Shown: positions 22,730 to 34,702 of the stretch, piece after piece
Layout of the letters: each line of letters starts with the position of its first letter
Numbering within the stretch: the first letter of the stretch is position 1
Assembly: GCF_018873765.1 (NCBI RefSeq)
Contig: NC_057916.1
Span: 27,999,501 to 28,063,500 of the forward strand
Length of the DNA: 64,000 nt
Source of the DNA: Telopea speciosissima
Taxonomy: Eukaryota > Streptophyta > Magnoliopsida > Proteales > Proteaceae
Direction of reading: 5' to 3'
Made by a program: the position numbers and the translations under genes
The notes under the pieces: generated by a model
What the model was told of the DNA's origin: nothing
What the model saw: only the letters and a program-made list of their open reading frames with translations
The model's database searches: none

Positions 22730-23000
22730 AAGACAGAGACGGGTTAAAAAGGGGGTCCACATTTTGTTTAAAGAGAGAGACAGAGAGAAAATATCAGTTT
22801 GGATCTCACGTCTCATTGAGAGAGGATTTGGACAGTAAACCCAACTCCGGTGTTGTAAGGTATTTAAAGATTGGTAGTATCCTTCACTAATCCCCTACGA
22901 TTGCAAAATTTACATTCGTCCCCCTTCTGGTGGTGTTAAATATGAAATGCAAAACGAGTATTTTACCCCATTATAATACAACTCGCTCAATCCAAACGAG
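22730..23000. other. Non-coding intergenic sequence
   Basis: No gene or repeat recognised. Confidence 0.35.
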
Positions 23001-23009
23001 AGAATGAAT

Positions 23010-23160
23010 CATCTGCACGTATCAACATATGAACGTACATGTGAGAGTCAACCATTTGTCTTATTTCTGTCATTTACATGGGGAGGAGGGGTTTTCATGA
23101 AAACAAAATTAAAATATGATTGGCTCTCATATGTACGTTCACCTGTTGATATGTGCAGAG
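23010..23160. repeat. Short inverted repeat (possible MITE core)
   Basis: CTGCACGTATCAACATATGA and the following GAACGTACATGTGAGAG pair with CTCTCATATGTACGTTC and CTGTTGATATGTGCAG at 23118-23160. The arms are about 42 bp around a 60-bp loop. A target duplication was not found. Confidence 0.5.
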
Positions 23161-23161
23161 G

Positions 23162-23819
23162 AACCAAACTCCCCAAACAAACCCTTAACCGTTAGATGGA
23201 GAATTCTTCAAGTAGTAGGAAATTGGAACCAGTGAGAAGCTTATGACTTAGAGAATGAACCACAAACGGACTACCCCTGTTTTGGTAAGAATGGTCGTGA
23301 TAAGTAGGAGATAGAGTTCGTCAAAATGAAACCATAACTCAAACTTTCGTTATGAAGCATACAAGAAATCAATACCATTTGACACATTCTCGTCCATAAG
23401 GTCCAGGAAGAGTTTCTAGCTTCTACAGATCAGAGCAATAAGCAAAAAATGGATGGTAAATTCAAAACCCTAGCCAAGATCCAAACAATACTACAGAAAA
23501 ATTTCGAGAAACAAAGGAAAATAAAAGATCTCCTGCACTGTAAACCAAACAATATGCAACGAATTGAATAACTAGATGTAGGGGGTGGTGGGGTGGGGAC
23601 TAGAATCTACTGAGAATCCAGGCCCTCTCAGCAGAAAGTAGAACAGAGTGATGACGCTTTGTGGGGCAGACTTTAATCAATTTCCTAAAGTAAGGAAACT
23701 CCGAATAATTTTAACATCGTGAGGGCGTTGATTGTATTTAGGTATAGTAGGGGAGGTCTATCTAATTTATTCTCTATATATATTTTTTAAATCTATAAAT
23801 TAGGGTCTAATTTTTGTAG
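23162..23819. other. Non-coding intergenic sequence
   Basis: No coding block, tRNA or transposon end recognised. Confidence 0.35.
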
Positions 23820-24828
23820 CTTAGTTAGTAAATATGTGTATTATATGCGTACCTGAATTTTTAAATGTATAATATTCCCGTCTCCGTATTTTCCCATATT
23901 TTTATAAAAAAATGTGTTTTTTAATCGATCGAATATTATACTCATATAATACGCGTATTATATATATATATTTTTTTTAAAAAATACCCAAAAGATTAGA
24001 ATTTAGGGAAACAATTTCACTTTCCCCTTCGTCCCTTTCGATTTGCGTTGAACATCCAACCGTAGCAGGCAACACTGTTGCCGCAATAGTAGCCGCCCTC
24101 CATCTCCAATCATCCTCCCCATCTCCGTTCAACAAAACGGCACTTAAGTCTTGTACTCTCCTCTTGTTTCTCGGGTCTTTGAACTTTGATGGTGGTAGTG
24201 AAGCAAATGAATCTGGTGTGATATTGGCGAGAACGACTCAATCTCTATTCTATTTTATTCTTGTTGTTCTGTCTCTTGTAGCTAATGTGTACAGTGGAGA
24301 TCCATATCTGGAACTCTCCCTCTTGTTTTGTGTTGGTTAATTAGTGGGAACTCATCCCCTTTCACAAGAAGACATCTGGTTAAAAAAATATGGTTATCTC
24401 GTTGTAGATAGAAAGAAATGTAATGTTGGAAGAATGATTTAATGATAAGGTTATCAACTTGCTCATCTCATTTTCAGACAATCTACATTCATTTCTTGTA
24501 GATTATTGATATTTTGGTTTGTTAAATGATAATCTTAGAGATGTTATATAGCATATTATATTATTGTGTTTATTTTAGTTCATAAAATCATGATATTATT
24601 TTGTTTATTAGGTGATGAATGCATGTTATATAATGAATATATGTCCATTTTTTTTTAAATATTATTGCCGTCTATGCCGTATTATGCCCGTATTAAACGT
24701 GTACCATATTATTATCGTATGCGTTTTATGAAGCCGGATTTTTGAAAAGTATTATTACCGTCTAGTCCGTTTAATTGTCATACGTATCCGTTCCCGTTCA
24801 ATTGCCGTTCCCAAACTTACTAACTAAG
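23820..24828 (+). mobile_element. hAT-like non-autonomous element A (1,009 bp)
   Basis: The ends CTTAGTTAGTAAATATG and CAAACTTACTAACTAAG are inverted repeats. Both end regions are rich in CGTATTATA-like words. Its right end (24670-24828) is the reverse complement, with divergence, of the left end of element B (31066-31215), so A and B are relatives in opposite orientation. No target duplication remains. No transposase frame is visible. Confidence 0.62.
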
Positions 24829-24926
24829 TCAAATTTGAGGATCCCACATATTATTAGGGTGATAGTGATTATCTCGACACAGCATAAGCAAAAAGTAAAA
24901 AAAGAAACAAATAATCAAATCTTTAA

Positions 24927-25032
24927 GGGGCGCTATTCTCTGTGCCGAAGCGCAACCTGTGTCCAGGCACATGGGAGTGGGCGTAATGATCACCCTGCCC
25001 CCTGCTCAGCCTACGCCCATGAACATTCTCCC
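24927..25032. mobile_element. Short MULE-type MITE (106 bp)
   Basis: A perfect 9-bp duplication AATCTTTAA (24918-24926 and 25033-25041) brackets it. The terminal similarity (GGGGCGCTATTCTC against GGGAGAATGTTCAT) is weak, so the superfamily call rests on duplication size. Confidence 0.55.
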
Positions 25033-25991
25033 AATCTTTAAAAAAGCAAGAGTAGGTGTTGAAAAACAGAACCCAATCCTCAGGAAGAAAGAGTGAAACA
25101 TAAAGAGCACACTCAGTCCTCACCAGATCTTCCAGTCACCTTGACTCCTTTCCTTAGATTTATTGCGAAGTGACCAATCTAATCACCACGGTTTTATCAT
25201 TCTTAGATTAAGTTGGTTACAGCGAAAAAAACAAGGGTAAAGTACACGTACCCCTATAATGCACCCAATATTCCTCGTATCCCCCTAAGCGTCTCAAAAG
25301 TCCACGTACCACCTCTCAATATTTCATGTACCACCCCTGCTTTACACCCCTAATGCCACATAGGTCCAAACCGTTAAGTACAACCGTTAAATGCTAAAAA
25401 TGTGACTATTTTACCCTTTGTTCCATTTTTATAAATCTGAAAAGACCTAATTGCCCTGATCTATTTGTTCATAATATGAAAAAACCTTTTTGCCCTAACC
25501 TAATTTGATAAGACCCTTTTACCCCCAATATTTGTTCTTAAGAACCTAACCCAATCTAATTACCAAAATGCCCTTGCTAGGGTATAATTACCAAAATACC
25601 CTCATCTTCCCTAAATCTCATCTTCCCCAAAATCCATCTTCCATTTCTGAAACTTCTCTCAAAATCCAACACAGACTGGTTTTTGTTCTCTGATTGGAAT
25701 GACTGGAATCTCTATCTTACCAAACCTAATTGCCCTGAGTTCACCATTGTTCTCTTTGTATCTCGATTCATGATTTTGAGGATTTCAATTTGAGAACCGA
25801 CCTGAAAATCTAGGATTCTGTGGTTCAATATTTGATAAGTAGAAGATTTCTGGAACAAAGAAAGATTGTAGGTAGAACTTCAAACAGTAGGTCATGAAAA
25901 AAACTATACAAATGAAGAGCAGCATATCTAATCAGGAGAAGAAAAATCCGAAAGAAGATTCACAAATTATGAAAATTCGTCAAAATCTAGA

Positions 25992-26291
25992 TCAGTTCCA
26001 TTTGCAATCACAATCAAACTGAAAACACCAAAATTTCAGAACTAGTATATTAAAAACCCACAGAGAACGAGAAGAAAGAAAAGAAAAACTTGGTCGCTGC
26101 TGCTGCTCCTCTGTTTTTTGTTGATGATGATGGATGAAGACAACGAGATACTGAAGAAAATGGACGATAGCACCCGCAATGCCCAGCATCTCCAGCTCCA
26201 GACTCTTCAATCCATCCTTCAATGCAACGCCCGCGTTGGTTACCTTCAACCCCATCTCCAACATCTCCAACCCTCCCAACGCCATGATCAT
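25992..26291 (-). CDS. Unassigned 99-aa ORF inside the MULE
   Basis: From the ATG at 26291 the frame reads MIMALGGLEMLEMGLK and stays open for 99 codons, with a hydrophobic, small-residue-rich first half and a histidine- and glutamine-rich stretch after it. I do not recognise the protein. It could be a captured host fragment, as Mutator-like elements often carry, or a chance frame. No splice signal or promoter is evident. Confidence 0.2.
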   Translation of the reverse strand: MIMALGGLEMLEMGLKVTNAGVALKDGLKSLELEMLGIAGAIVHFLQYLVVFIHHHQQKTEEQQQRPSFSFLSSRSLWVFNILVLKFWCFQFDCDCKWN

Positions 26292-27570
26292 AAGCCCAAT
26301 CAGTTCCTTTTCCTCCTTTTTCAAATTCAATTTACGATTTAGGGTTCTTTTTTTGTCCTTGAATTCAAGCTACTCTTGATCTTCACAGCTTCGGAACGAG
26401 TTCTATGAGACCAAAATTGAATGGGTTTTAAAGGGTAGAAGGAGTTTATAAGATCTTTGCTATGAGAGATAGAGATGAACTCTGAAGCTTGAAAAGATTT
26501 TAATGGTGTATGGAAAACAACGATCGGAGAAGATGAAAGGGGGCGCCGTTGAGATCCAACTAGGGTTGAGGGAGTTCAATCGCGAAAGGCACTGAAGTTC
26601 TTTAGTTGTTGTTGTTCTTAACTTTACTGTGTTCAGTTCACTTTTCGAGATTTCTTCGCTAGAGCCGATCGGGTTCTTGTTAAAAGAAGCTCTGAAGTGT
26701 CTCTGCGGCGAGAATCAGTGGTCGTACGCTGTTTTCTGGAAAATCGGTTGCCGGAATCCGACGTGAGTCTGCTGCATGTAATTTCGCTTTTGTAATTTCT
26801 TCTGTGTTTTTTGTTTTTGGTTGGTGGACTGTGCACTTTCCGTGGATTTTGGGGAAGATGAGGGTATTTTGGTAATTATGCCATAGCAAGGACATTTTGG
26901 TAATTAGATTGAATTGAGTTCTTAAGAACAAATAGTGGGGATAAAAGGGTCTTATCAAATTAGGTTAGGGCAAAAAGGTCTTTTCATATTATGAACAAAT
27001 AGGTCAGGGCAATTAGGTCTTTTCAGATTTATAAAAATGGAACAAAGGGTAAAATGGTCACATTTTTAGCATTTAACGGTTGTACTTAACGGTTTGGACC
27101 CATGTGGCATTAAGGGTGTAAAGCAGGGGTGGTACATGGACTATTGAGGGGTGGTACGTGGACTTTTGAGACACTTAGGCTACGTTTGGTAAATGTCTCA
27201 ACAAAGAACGGGTGTTCTTGAATAAGAACGTTCTTTTGCGTTCTTTGTTTAGAACGGCGTTCTGAGACCAAAAATGACTGTTTGGTAACGGTCTCAAGAA
27301 CGCCGTTCAGAACGAAAATGGCATTTGGTAAAACCTGTTCTTCCCTATTTGATGTTAATTACAAAATTGCCATTTCCTTCTAAATTACACCAATAAATAC
27401 TTGTAAAACTCTTTTCTCTCTTACCAACCTTGGCATAAAATTAAAATATCTCATTAACATAACCAAAGTAATTATAAAAATATACCAAATTTAGAAAATA
27501 CCATTAAAATTGGGTTCTTATGTGGATTAGTGTCATAACCGACAATGCTATGAGCAGTTGAATAAAAATT

Positions 27571-27641
27571 GGCGCCGGTGGATTGAACCACCATCCCCTT
27601 GGAACATGGTCAAGTGCTCTACCAATTTGAGCTAAAGACCC
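27571..27641 (-). pseudogene. tRNA-like pseudogene
   Basis: The minus strand shows a GCTC...GAGC D-arm after GGGTCTTTA, an A-box-like TAGCTCAAATTGG and a B-box-like GGTTCAATCC with a GGTGG/CCACC T-stem, followed by a T-run (AATTTTTA). The acceptor stem pairs poorly, the T-loop is one base short and the anticodon loop lacks T33. It is a decayed tRNA or a SINE head rather than a working tRNA gene. Confidence 0.4.
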
Positions 27642-27815
27642 ATCAAGTACTCATTGATTAGGGACACAGGATAAAGTATTGTTAATTAATTTACTTTGTT
27701 CTTCCCAGTAGTACTTCCCAGCTATTTTTTTTTTTGTTGTAAGGTGGTACTTCCCAGCTAGGACCACCAGTCTATACGTGCAAAAAACATACAATCTGGT
27801 CAGCTTGTAAACAGA

Positions 27816-27915
27816 ATGGATCCATCACAACCCTATAATTCAGAAATCACTAATGATGGTGGCACTGCTGTCTAACAGTATGGATCCATCACAGCCCTAT
27901 AATTCAGAAATCATC
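27816..27915 (+). repeat. 64-bp-period partial direct repeat
   Basis: ATGGATCCATCACA followed by CCCTATAATTCAGAAATCA occurs at 27816 and again at 27880, with one difference. Non-coding. Confidence 0.8.
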
Positions 27916-28732
27916 TATTAGGCAAGGAGTCATGTAGAATTCATTTGCCGTATGAAAGACTATCTGTTGACATCAATCTAGCGAAGACAACTCTACTTAG
28001 ATGGGTTGATCATAGCCCTGAAAATGGAATTGCTACTCACCATTCTCTTGTAATAAAATTAGCAATCAGAAGGCTGTCTCCCTCTAGTGAGCTCGGGGTT
28101 TTTTATGGTTGGGGGAGGAGGGGAGGCCAGGCCATGTTTTGGTCATAGGCCCAACACATGAACCCCAACAATTTCTTATATAATCTGACCTGCATAGGGT
28201 CTGGTTTGAGTTTCAATATGAACATATGACTTCAATCATTATTCTGGTCATGTGTTGAAATTTAAAATTTACCCTCTTTGGTTTGTTAGTCCATAATAAT
28301 GGCTGGACTTGTGCTATTTTAGTTTACTGGTTTCAAAATTTTTTTAAGTTAACATAACTAGGATTCCTCCAAAGCTTTCCAACAACAGCTTGGTAGGTTA
28401 CTCTTTCCTTTTAATCTTAACCCATGGAGTGGTTTTCTTTAGAATATGCTCTCAAACATTTGAATTCGAGAATTATATGTGGTCTCCTCTCATGGCAAGA
28501 ATTTGAGGATGAGAGCAGGAGAGTGACATGACACTCCTATCCCCAGGATTTGGTCAATAAGATCACAACATCTCACTCCCTCTCAAGGACTCATCGTCTC
28601 ATCCCAAAACCCAAGTTCAGTACAACCAATAAACTTGCAACCACTTTCTCCCAAGCCAATAAAACTCTCTCTTTTCTTAAAACCCTCTCTCTTAGAGACC
28701 ATTGAGAAAGAAGGCCCTCCAATCTGACATTA

Positions 28733-28764
<32 letters not shown>
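28733..28764. repeat. (CA)n microsatellite
   Basis: About 16 uninterrupted CA units inside the PIF/Harbinger element. Confidence 0.95.
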
Positions 28765-28768
<4 letters not shown>

Positions 28769-30129
28769 GTTTTCTTTATAGTGGATACCATTTGGAGGGT
28801 TATAATGTGACAGGGTCCCACTTTACTTCCCACCTTTCCCAAGTCCTTCAACATTTAATGTAGAAGATTAAATTTTGTAAATCTTGAGTGGTAAAAATAG
28901 AGGAATTCATAAAATAAAAAATAGAAAAATAAAAGCAATTCCTGAGTCAGCAACAATAAGAGACACATGCTCCATGCAGACACACATATACATACATTAG
29001 TGATGATATAAAGTAAGGGCATTTATAAGAATAAGAGCTGTGTTAGCCTGGATATAAAGGCTTCCACAGTTTTTATGTAGGACCGCAGATCCAACATTAT
29101 GAACTTGAAGACACTGTGAGGTATCAGTCTACCATAAAATTTAACCAAAAAGAAGCACATAAATAGCAGGATGTAAGCAATAAGGATTTCATTCTAGTAT
29201 AGTAATGAGATGAGCTTATAGCATTTTATTATACTGAATTTTATGAAGCAGACCAACATAAACCCATGCATAGTAAGTTTACTTTTCATATCCAACAGAG
29301 TTCAGTCAAAACAAACAAGGAAAGATAGATTATACAATGTAATATCCAACTGAAACTCCATGCATTCCCTGAACAACGAGAGACCCACAATCTCAACTTA
29401 CAACATAATCAAGAGATCATCTGCTCAAAAAAATTTAAATGTTCTTTTTTTTTGAAGAAATAAAAAAGCAAATAGAGAAGAACACGATTACGCATTACCA
29501 TAGAAGGATAAAATCATAAGGAAGAAAATCGGATACAAAATTTATTCAAAATCAAGAATACAAAGCAATTTCTATTCAGGTAAATAGAGAGAGAAAAAAA
29601 CCCAACTAAATCGAGTAAACAGCCATTACAAAGAGAGAGCGAGAGCTACGAGATCTCGCTACCTTACGAGAGAGGGGAGAGAGAGAGTCACCTTCACACT
29701 TGATTCGGACAGGGTCGTGGTAGAGAGGATCACGAGAATCCTTCAAGTTGTTGCTCCAAATCCTGAGACAAAAAACTGAAGTGAGGGAAAGAACGAGACA
29801 GAGAGATAATAAAATCATCAGAGAGAAAGAAAGAAGAAAGACGCAAAAGCAGCAACTGGAATGACTCAAAGATAATAAAATCCCCAAAATCCATTATACC
29901 CATACATCCATACCTAAAAAACAAACCGAGAAAATCACAGTATGTATGAATAAAATCCCCAAAATCCCTAACATCCATTCTTAAAAATCCAGACCGAAAA
30001 ATCAATTTTCTCAACAAATCCATAATCATACCTTTCGGCTGAATCCTTCAAATTTTAGGGATGTAGATCCAATTCACGAGACACATGGGAGGAAAAATTC
30101 AGACCTGGTCGGATCATCACAAAACAACG

Positions 30130-30164
<35 letters not shown>

Positions 30165-30258
30165 AAGAATGAGACAGAGAGAGACGCAGAGAGAGAGAGA
30201 GATAGCGAGATAGAGAGTGAGAGAGGGAGAGAGAGCAGAGCAAGAGAGACAGAGAGGC

Positions 30259-30301
<43 letters not shown>

Positions 30302-30680
30302 TAAAGGGTGAGAAAGGAAGAGAGACGTGAGGGAGAGAGGGAGAGAGCGAGAGAGAGATAGAGGGCATGGTACCTGCGGGTTCTCTTATGGGTGGTCTCC
30401 TTCGTTTCCCCTTCTCTTCCCCTCCTCTTTGCAAGTTTCTTTCTCAAGCGTCTGAATCCAATGAACCCAATTCCATATCAATTGCAACAAAGTCCTATTG
30501 ACGAAGATAGAGAGAGTGTGAGGGAAAGAACGAGCAAAGAGAGACAGAGATAGCGAGATAGAGAGTGAGACAGGGGAGAGAGCGGCGAGACAGAGAGAGA
30601 AAGAGAGGATGAGAGAGGAAGATACACGAGAGAAAGGAAGAGAGAGCGTGAAGGAGAGAGCGAGAGAGAGAAACCATTGT
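30130..30680. repeat. GA-rich purine tract
   Basis: Imperfect (GA)n and GAGAGC/GACAGA repeats run over most of this stretch near the right end of the PIF/Harbinger element. The serine/leucine-rich frames opposite are by-products of the repeat. Confidence 0.85.
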
Positions 30681-31445
30681 ACTGCGGGTGGTTAGCGTTT
30701 CCCTTCTCTTCCTTCCCCTCCTCTTCTCAGCGATTGCGTTTCTTTCGATTGTGAAGTCACGGGTTTTGCTCGATAGCCTTCTCGATTTGTTCTTTGTTCT
30801 TTGCGGACCGTCTCCAAGGCGGTGCAGAAAACGTTCTTTTACTTCAAAAATGCCCGGTTCGGTCTTTAAAGAATAAAAAAACGAACCGATAATCCAAACA
30901 CTTTTTCATATGTTTTCGTTCTTTTTGAACAAAAGAACTGTTCAGAACACTGTTCTGACCGTTACCAAACGCACTCTTAGAGGGGTACGAAGAATATTGG
31001 GTGCATTATAGAGGGGTACATGTACTTTACCCAAAAAAATAAGGTAAAGTGCATGAACTCCAACCCATAGTTAGTAAGTTCGGGAACGACATTAATATGG
31101 GAACGGATACGTATGGAAATTAAACGGACTATACGATAGTAATACTTTTAAAAAAATTCAGTGCAATAATACGCCATGGCAATTATACGATACGTGTTTA
31201 ATACGTGTATAATACGATTGTTCTGTAAAAATTCGAAAGCAAAAATATGAGCATATACTCACTATGCAACAGACATGTACACCTAATAAACACAATAATA
31301 GCATTTACTGATGTGCCTAAATATATAGTTTGATTGGTTAACAAGCCTAGATTCATTACTTTCTTTATTGTAGGGCTTAGAATGACCAATCAAAAGAGAT
31401 GATTGAAATGAACATTGCTTATATTCCTGTTAAAGCAATAGATAT

Positions 31446-31446
<1 letters not shown>

Positions 31447-31476
<30 letters not shown>
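31447..31476. repeat. (GA)n microsatellite
   Basis: About 15 uninterrupted GA units inside hAT-like element B. Confidence 0.95.
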
Positions 31477-31478
<2 letters not shown>

Positions 31479-31827
31479 ATGGCTTGGCATCCGATAACAA
31501 ATAGAAGGAGAGCTAAGGAGAGGTCCCGTGTGAAAGGAAGGTCGGCAAACAACCCACAAGTACGAAAAAGTGATGGTTGTCTGAAGAAACAATAGATCAT
31601 GAACTATCGTTACCGTTGCCACAGAGACACCACCACCACCAACATCACTATCACCATCTTATTACTTTCATGTTATAAGCACAGAAACACAGACATGAAA
31701 CAGTTACTATTTTTTTTCCCATTTCTTAATTTACTCTTTTAGATTTGGAAATTTGAAAAGGGCTGTGGTGTGAATCACACCGTGTGATCATGAAGTGTAG
31801 AAAATATTGTCTATAACAAATAAAAAT

Positions 31828-33415
31828 GGGTTAAATACGCATACCCCCCTATAATGTATCCAATATTCCTCATGCCCCCTAAGGTTCAAACAAGTCCACA
31901 CACACCCCCTGAAAATTTCACGTACCACCCTTACTTTACCCCCCTAAAGCCATTTAAGTCCAAACCGTTAACTTTAGGCGTTAAATGCTAAAAACTTTTT
32001 CTTATTGACCAAGCTACCCTTTCTTCTAACCACTCCTAAAATTTGAAAAGACCTTATTACCCTGACCTATTTGTTCATAATTTGAAAAGACCTTTTTGCC
32101 CTAACTTCTTTTCTGCTCCTCCGTATGCTAACGTGGACTTAAATGGTTGATCCCAACCATCAAGAGATGCTGGAGCTTCACAACCGTGTAAACAGCCAGG
32201 AGCCCTGAAAAGGTGAAGAAGGAAAAGTGTATACTGGTTTAGATGTAGTTAGCATGTCATCTCCATGTTATCTATAATCTTCTCTCCCACATGTAATCTA
32301 TGTTTTGAAGGTTTTCTTGTAATTTAATGGGGTTTTTAATTTTTCTGCAGAAAAAATAATACCAATAAATGAAGTTATATCCTGGAGTTTAGTTGTGAAT
32401 TTCCATATTTCTGACCCAGGTAACCTCTAATGCCCATAATGGCTGGAATATGTTCTTGTCTTCCTCGAGACAGAATCCTTCTTCTGCTCCCGTAATTGCA
32501 ATGTAGAAACTAATTGATAGCTTTATGGATTGGAATATTCTGAAATGTGAAACAGAACAGTATGAACTGAACAAATAGGGTCGGTTTTGCCTGGGCGGCC
32601 ACTGTCAAGGTTTCAAAACCCAAATTAGGGTTTGAATTGGTGTTTGCGTGGAGAAGAAAAGAGAATCTAGAATATTCGTTAGGTTCTTGGATTTGAAATT
32701 TTTTTTTTTAGAAGGGCACAAACAGGGTCGGCTTTGGTAATTTTGGCCGGGGAAAAGTAGGTTTTTCTGGCCATATCCTGGTCGGCTGGCGTCTTCGGAG
32801 TCCGGCGAGCACTCGTTAGGCGGTGGCCTGCCTGGCGATGGAATGTATCGCTGCCCACAGTCATTGTTTGCCGCAGCTTTAACAAAAAAAAAAAAAAAAG
32901 AGGCAAAACAGAGGTTATTTTCTTTGAGATTTCGGCCGACGGGGGAGGTTTTCCAACTGATAGTTGGGTGGTGACCGTCGCCTGAGACTGGAGATTAGTT
33001 CCCGACCGTTGGCATGGCAGATGATAGCCTTGTGTGCCGTCTTCAACAACCCAGTTTACAGTTTCACAAGACCATAAAATATTGAAATCGTGGGACAGGT
33101 TAGGGATGGTGGAATATTCCAGATTCCTGATTTCATTAAAAAAGAAAAGGGGGATTTGGGTATTTTGCTTTTTCAACGTCAGACGTTTTTGTTTTTTAAC
33201 TTAAGGGCATTTTGGTAATTAAGCTCAAGAAAGGGTATAATTGTACATTACCTTCTTCACGTTTGCATTTAACGCCTAAAGTTAACGGTTGGACTTAACT
33301 GGCTTTAGGGGGATAAAGTAGGGTTGATACGTGAAATTTTCAGTGGGTGCGTGTAGACTTGTCAAAACTTTAGGGGGGTATGAGGTGCATTATAGGGGGT
33401 ACGTGTATTTAACTC
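31828..33415. mobile_element. Long-TIR MULE (1,588 bp) nested in element B
   Basis: A perfect 9-bp duplication AATAAAAAT flanks it (31819-31827 and 33416-33424). The termini GGGTTAAATACGCATACCCC and its near complement extend about 270 bp inward and match the family of the 25235 MULE (shared TGCATTATAGGGG, TTAACGG and AAAAGACCTTTTTGCCCTAA words). The central 1 kb has an open frame on the minus strand (32679-33176) that resembles no protein I know. Confidence 0.88.
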
Positions 33416-34523
33416 AATAAAAATAAATGAAAAAATAAGTCAAGAAAAAAATTCTCCTTCATCTATCAGATTACAACAGCTTTTGACCAAGTCAAAAAAC
33501 TTGAAACTACAAGTTCGAAAATAAAACAAAACAAAACAAATAGTCCTTTTCTTCTTCTGGAGCTTAGAGAAGAGAAGAGAAGAGCATAAATTAAATCTTA
33601 AAAAACTAAATCAAAAGACAAAGGTTCTAAGACATTACGAGCTAATCAGAAAAATACCTTAAGGAATTGCCGCTGCAATCGCCAATAGAACGCAAGAAGA
33701 AGAAGAAGAGACAGAGAGGAATGGAGAAGGGGAACCAACCGCTGGAGGTTCTTAGGTTTTCCGTTCGAGAAGAGACGAGGGTTTGGTACATGGTAGATTT
33801 TAGGTTTTTTTTTAATCTAACGGTTAGTATTAGAATTGGTTTAACGATTAAGATAGTTTTTAATTTTTTTTTAATATATATATGTAAACGTATTACACAT
33901 ATATTATACATGTTTCATTCGAATATCATACGTCGACATTTAAAATACGCATATTTTGCCAACTCTAACGTATTATATGCAATACGAAATTTTTTTCATT
34001 CATATAATACGCATATTTACTAAGTATGCTCCAACCATTAAAACTGAGACTTTATATGACTATAAATATGAACATAAATGTCTGCACTGGACATAAACAT
34101 AGCCCACTGAAGAAAGAACCAGTGCATAGGATGACTGGCTGAAATGTTGATATTAAGATAAACGAGCAGAAAAAAACAAGAGAAAATGATGATAATAATA
34201 AAAAAAATTCTTTTGGAGGAACCCAGGTTTAACATCGACTAATGAATAGAGAAGGAAAGCTGATTGCGCTGATTAAATTATGTACAACAGAGACCAATAC
34301 ACGTTTTGGAAGTCAAGAAAAGCTGGTGACATGAAAAAGGATTGAAGGTGTTACTTATCAAAAGTAGTTTTTTTTTTAAATAAATAAAAATAAAAATAAA
34401 AAGGAAGAAAGAAAATTGTTAAAGGTGTAGATGACCCGAAGACAAGTTTTTACACAAAGTTCAATTGCAAAACTTGGATTCATGCGACAACCCTATTCTT
34501 GTTCTTTTTGATACGAGGCAACC

Positions 34524-34702
34524 GGATCTTTATCACCTCCAGTTGGCTGCCCGGCCCAGTTCCCCAGTTCCTCTAACAAAGGGGGGTTGAAATGACCTCT
34601 CTACCCATGTCCGAACACTCTACACGGGTGGGATCCACCATCCCCCTATTAGAGGAACTGGGGATCTGGGCCGGTCAGCAAACTGGAGGATATAATTTTC
34701 CC
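34524..34702. mobile_element. MULE-type foldback MITE (179 bp)
   Basis: A perfect 9-bp duplication GAGGCAACC (34515-34523 and 34703-34711) flanks about 55-bp terminal inverted repeats (GGATCTTTATCACCTCCAG against CTGGAGGATATAATTTTCCC). Non-coding. Confidence 0.88.

Larger units (their letters stand above)
27178..30976. mobile_element. PIF/Harbinger-type non-autonomous element (3.8 kb)
   Basis: The ends GGCTACGTTTGGTAA and TTACCAAACGCACTC are inverted repeats. They are flanked by TTA on both sides (27175-27177 and 30977-30979), the hallmark 3-bp duplication of PIF/Harbinger. The empty site is visible in the partner MULE arm near 25290, where the sequence runs through without it. The subterminal regions repeat AGAACG and GTTCT words. 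Inside are microsatellites, a tRNA-like relic and purine tracts, but no transposase or DNA-binding ORF. Confidence 0.82.
25235..31032. mobile_element. Long-TIR MULE (non-autonomous), split by a PIF/Harbinger insertion
   Basis: Terminal inverted repeats of about 380 bp start GGGTAAAGTACACGTACCCC on the left and its near complement on the right. The right arm is 26850-27177 plus 30980-31032, interrupted by the element at 27178-30976. Without that insertion the MULE is about 2.0 kb. The flanks AAAAAACAA and AAAAAAATA agree at 7 of 9 bases. It belongs to the same family as 31828-33415. No MURA-type transposase is visible. An unassigned ORF sits in the centre. Confidence 0.82.
31066..34028 (-). 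mobile_element. hAT-like element B, carrying a nested MULE
   Basis: The ends CATAGTTAGTAA and TTACTAAGTATG are inverted repeats with one mismatch. The 8-bp flank CTCCAACC is perfect on both sides (31058-31065 and 34029-34036). Removing the MULE at 31828-33415 leaves about 1.37 kb. Its ends resemble element A in reverse. No transposase ORF. Confidence 0.8.

Noticed and set aside
30055..30447. Serine/leucine-rich frames opposite the GA tract
   Set aside because: Low-complexity by-product of a purine repeat inside a DNA transposon; no domain or splice context.
32679..33176. 165-codon frame in the nested MULE
   Set aside because: Composition is uneven, it crosses A- and T-runs, and no family is recognisable.
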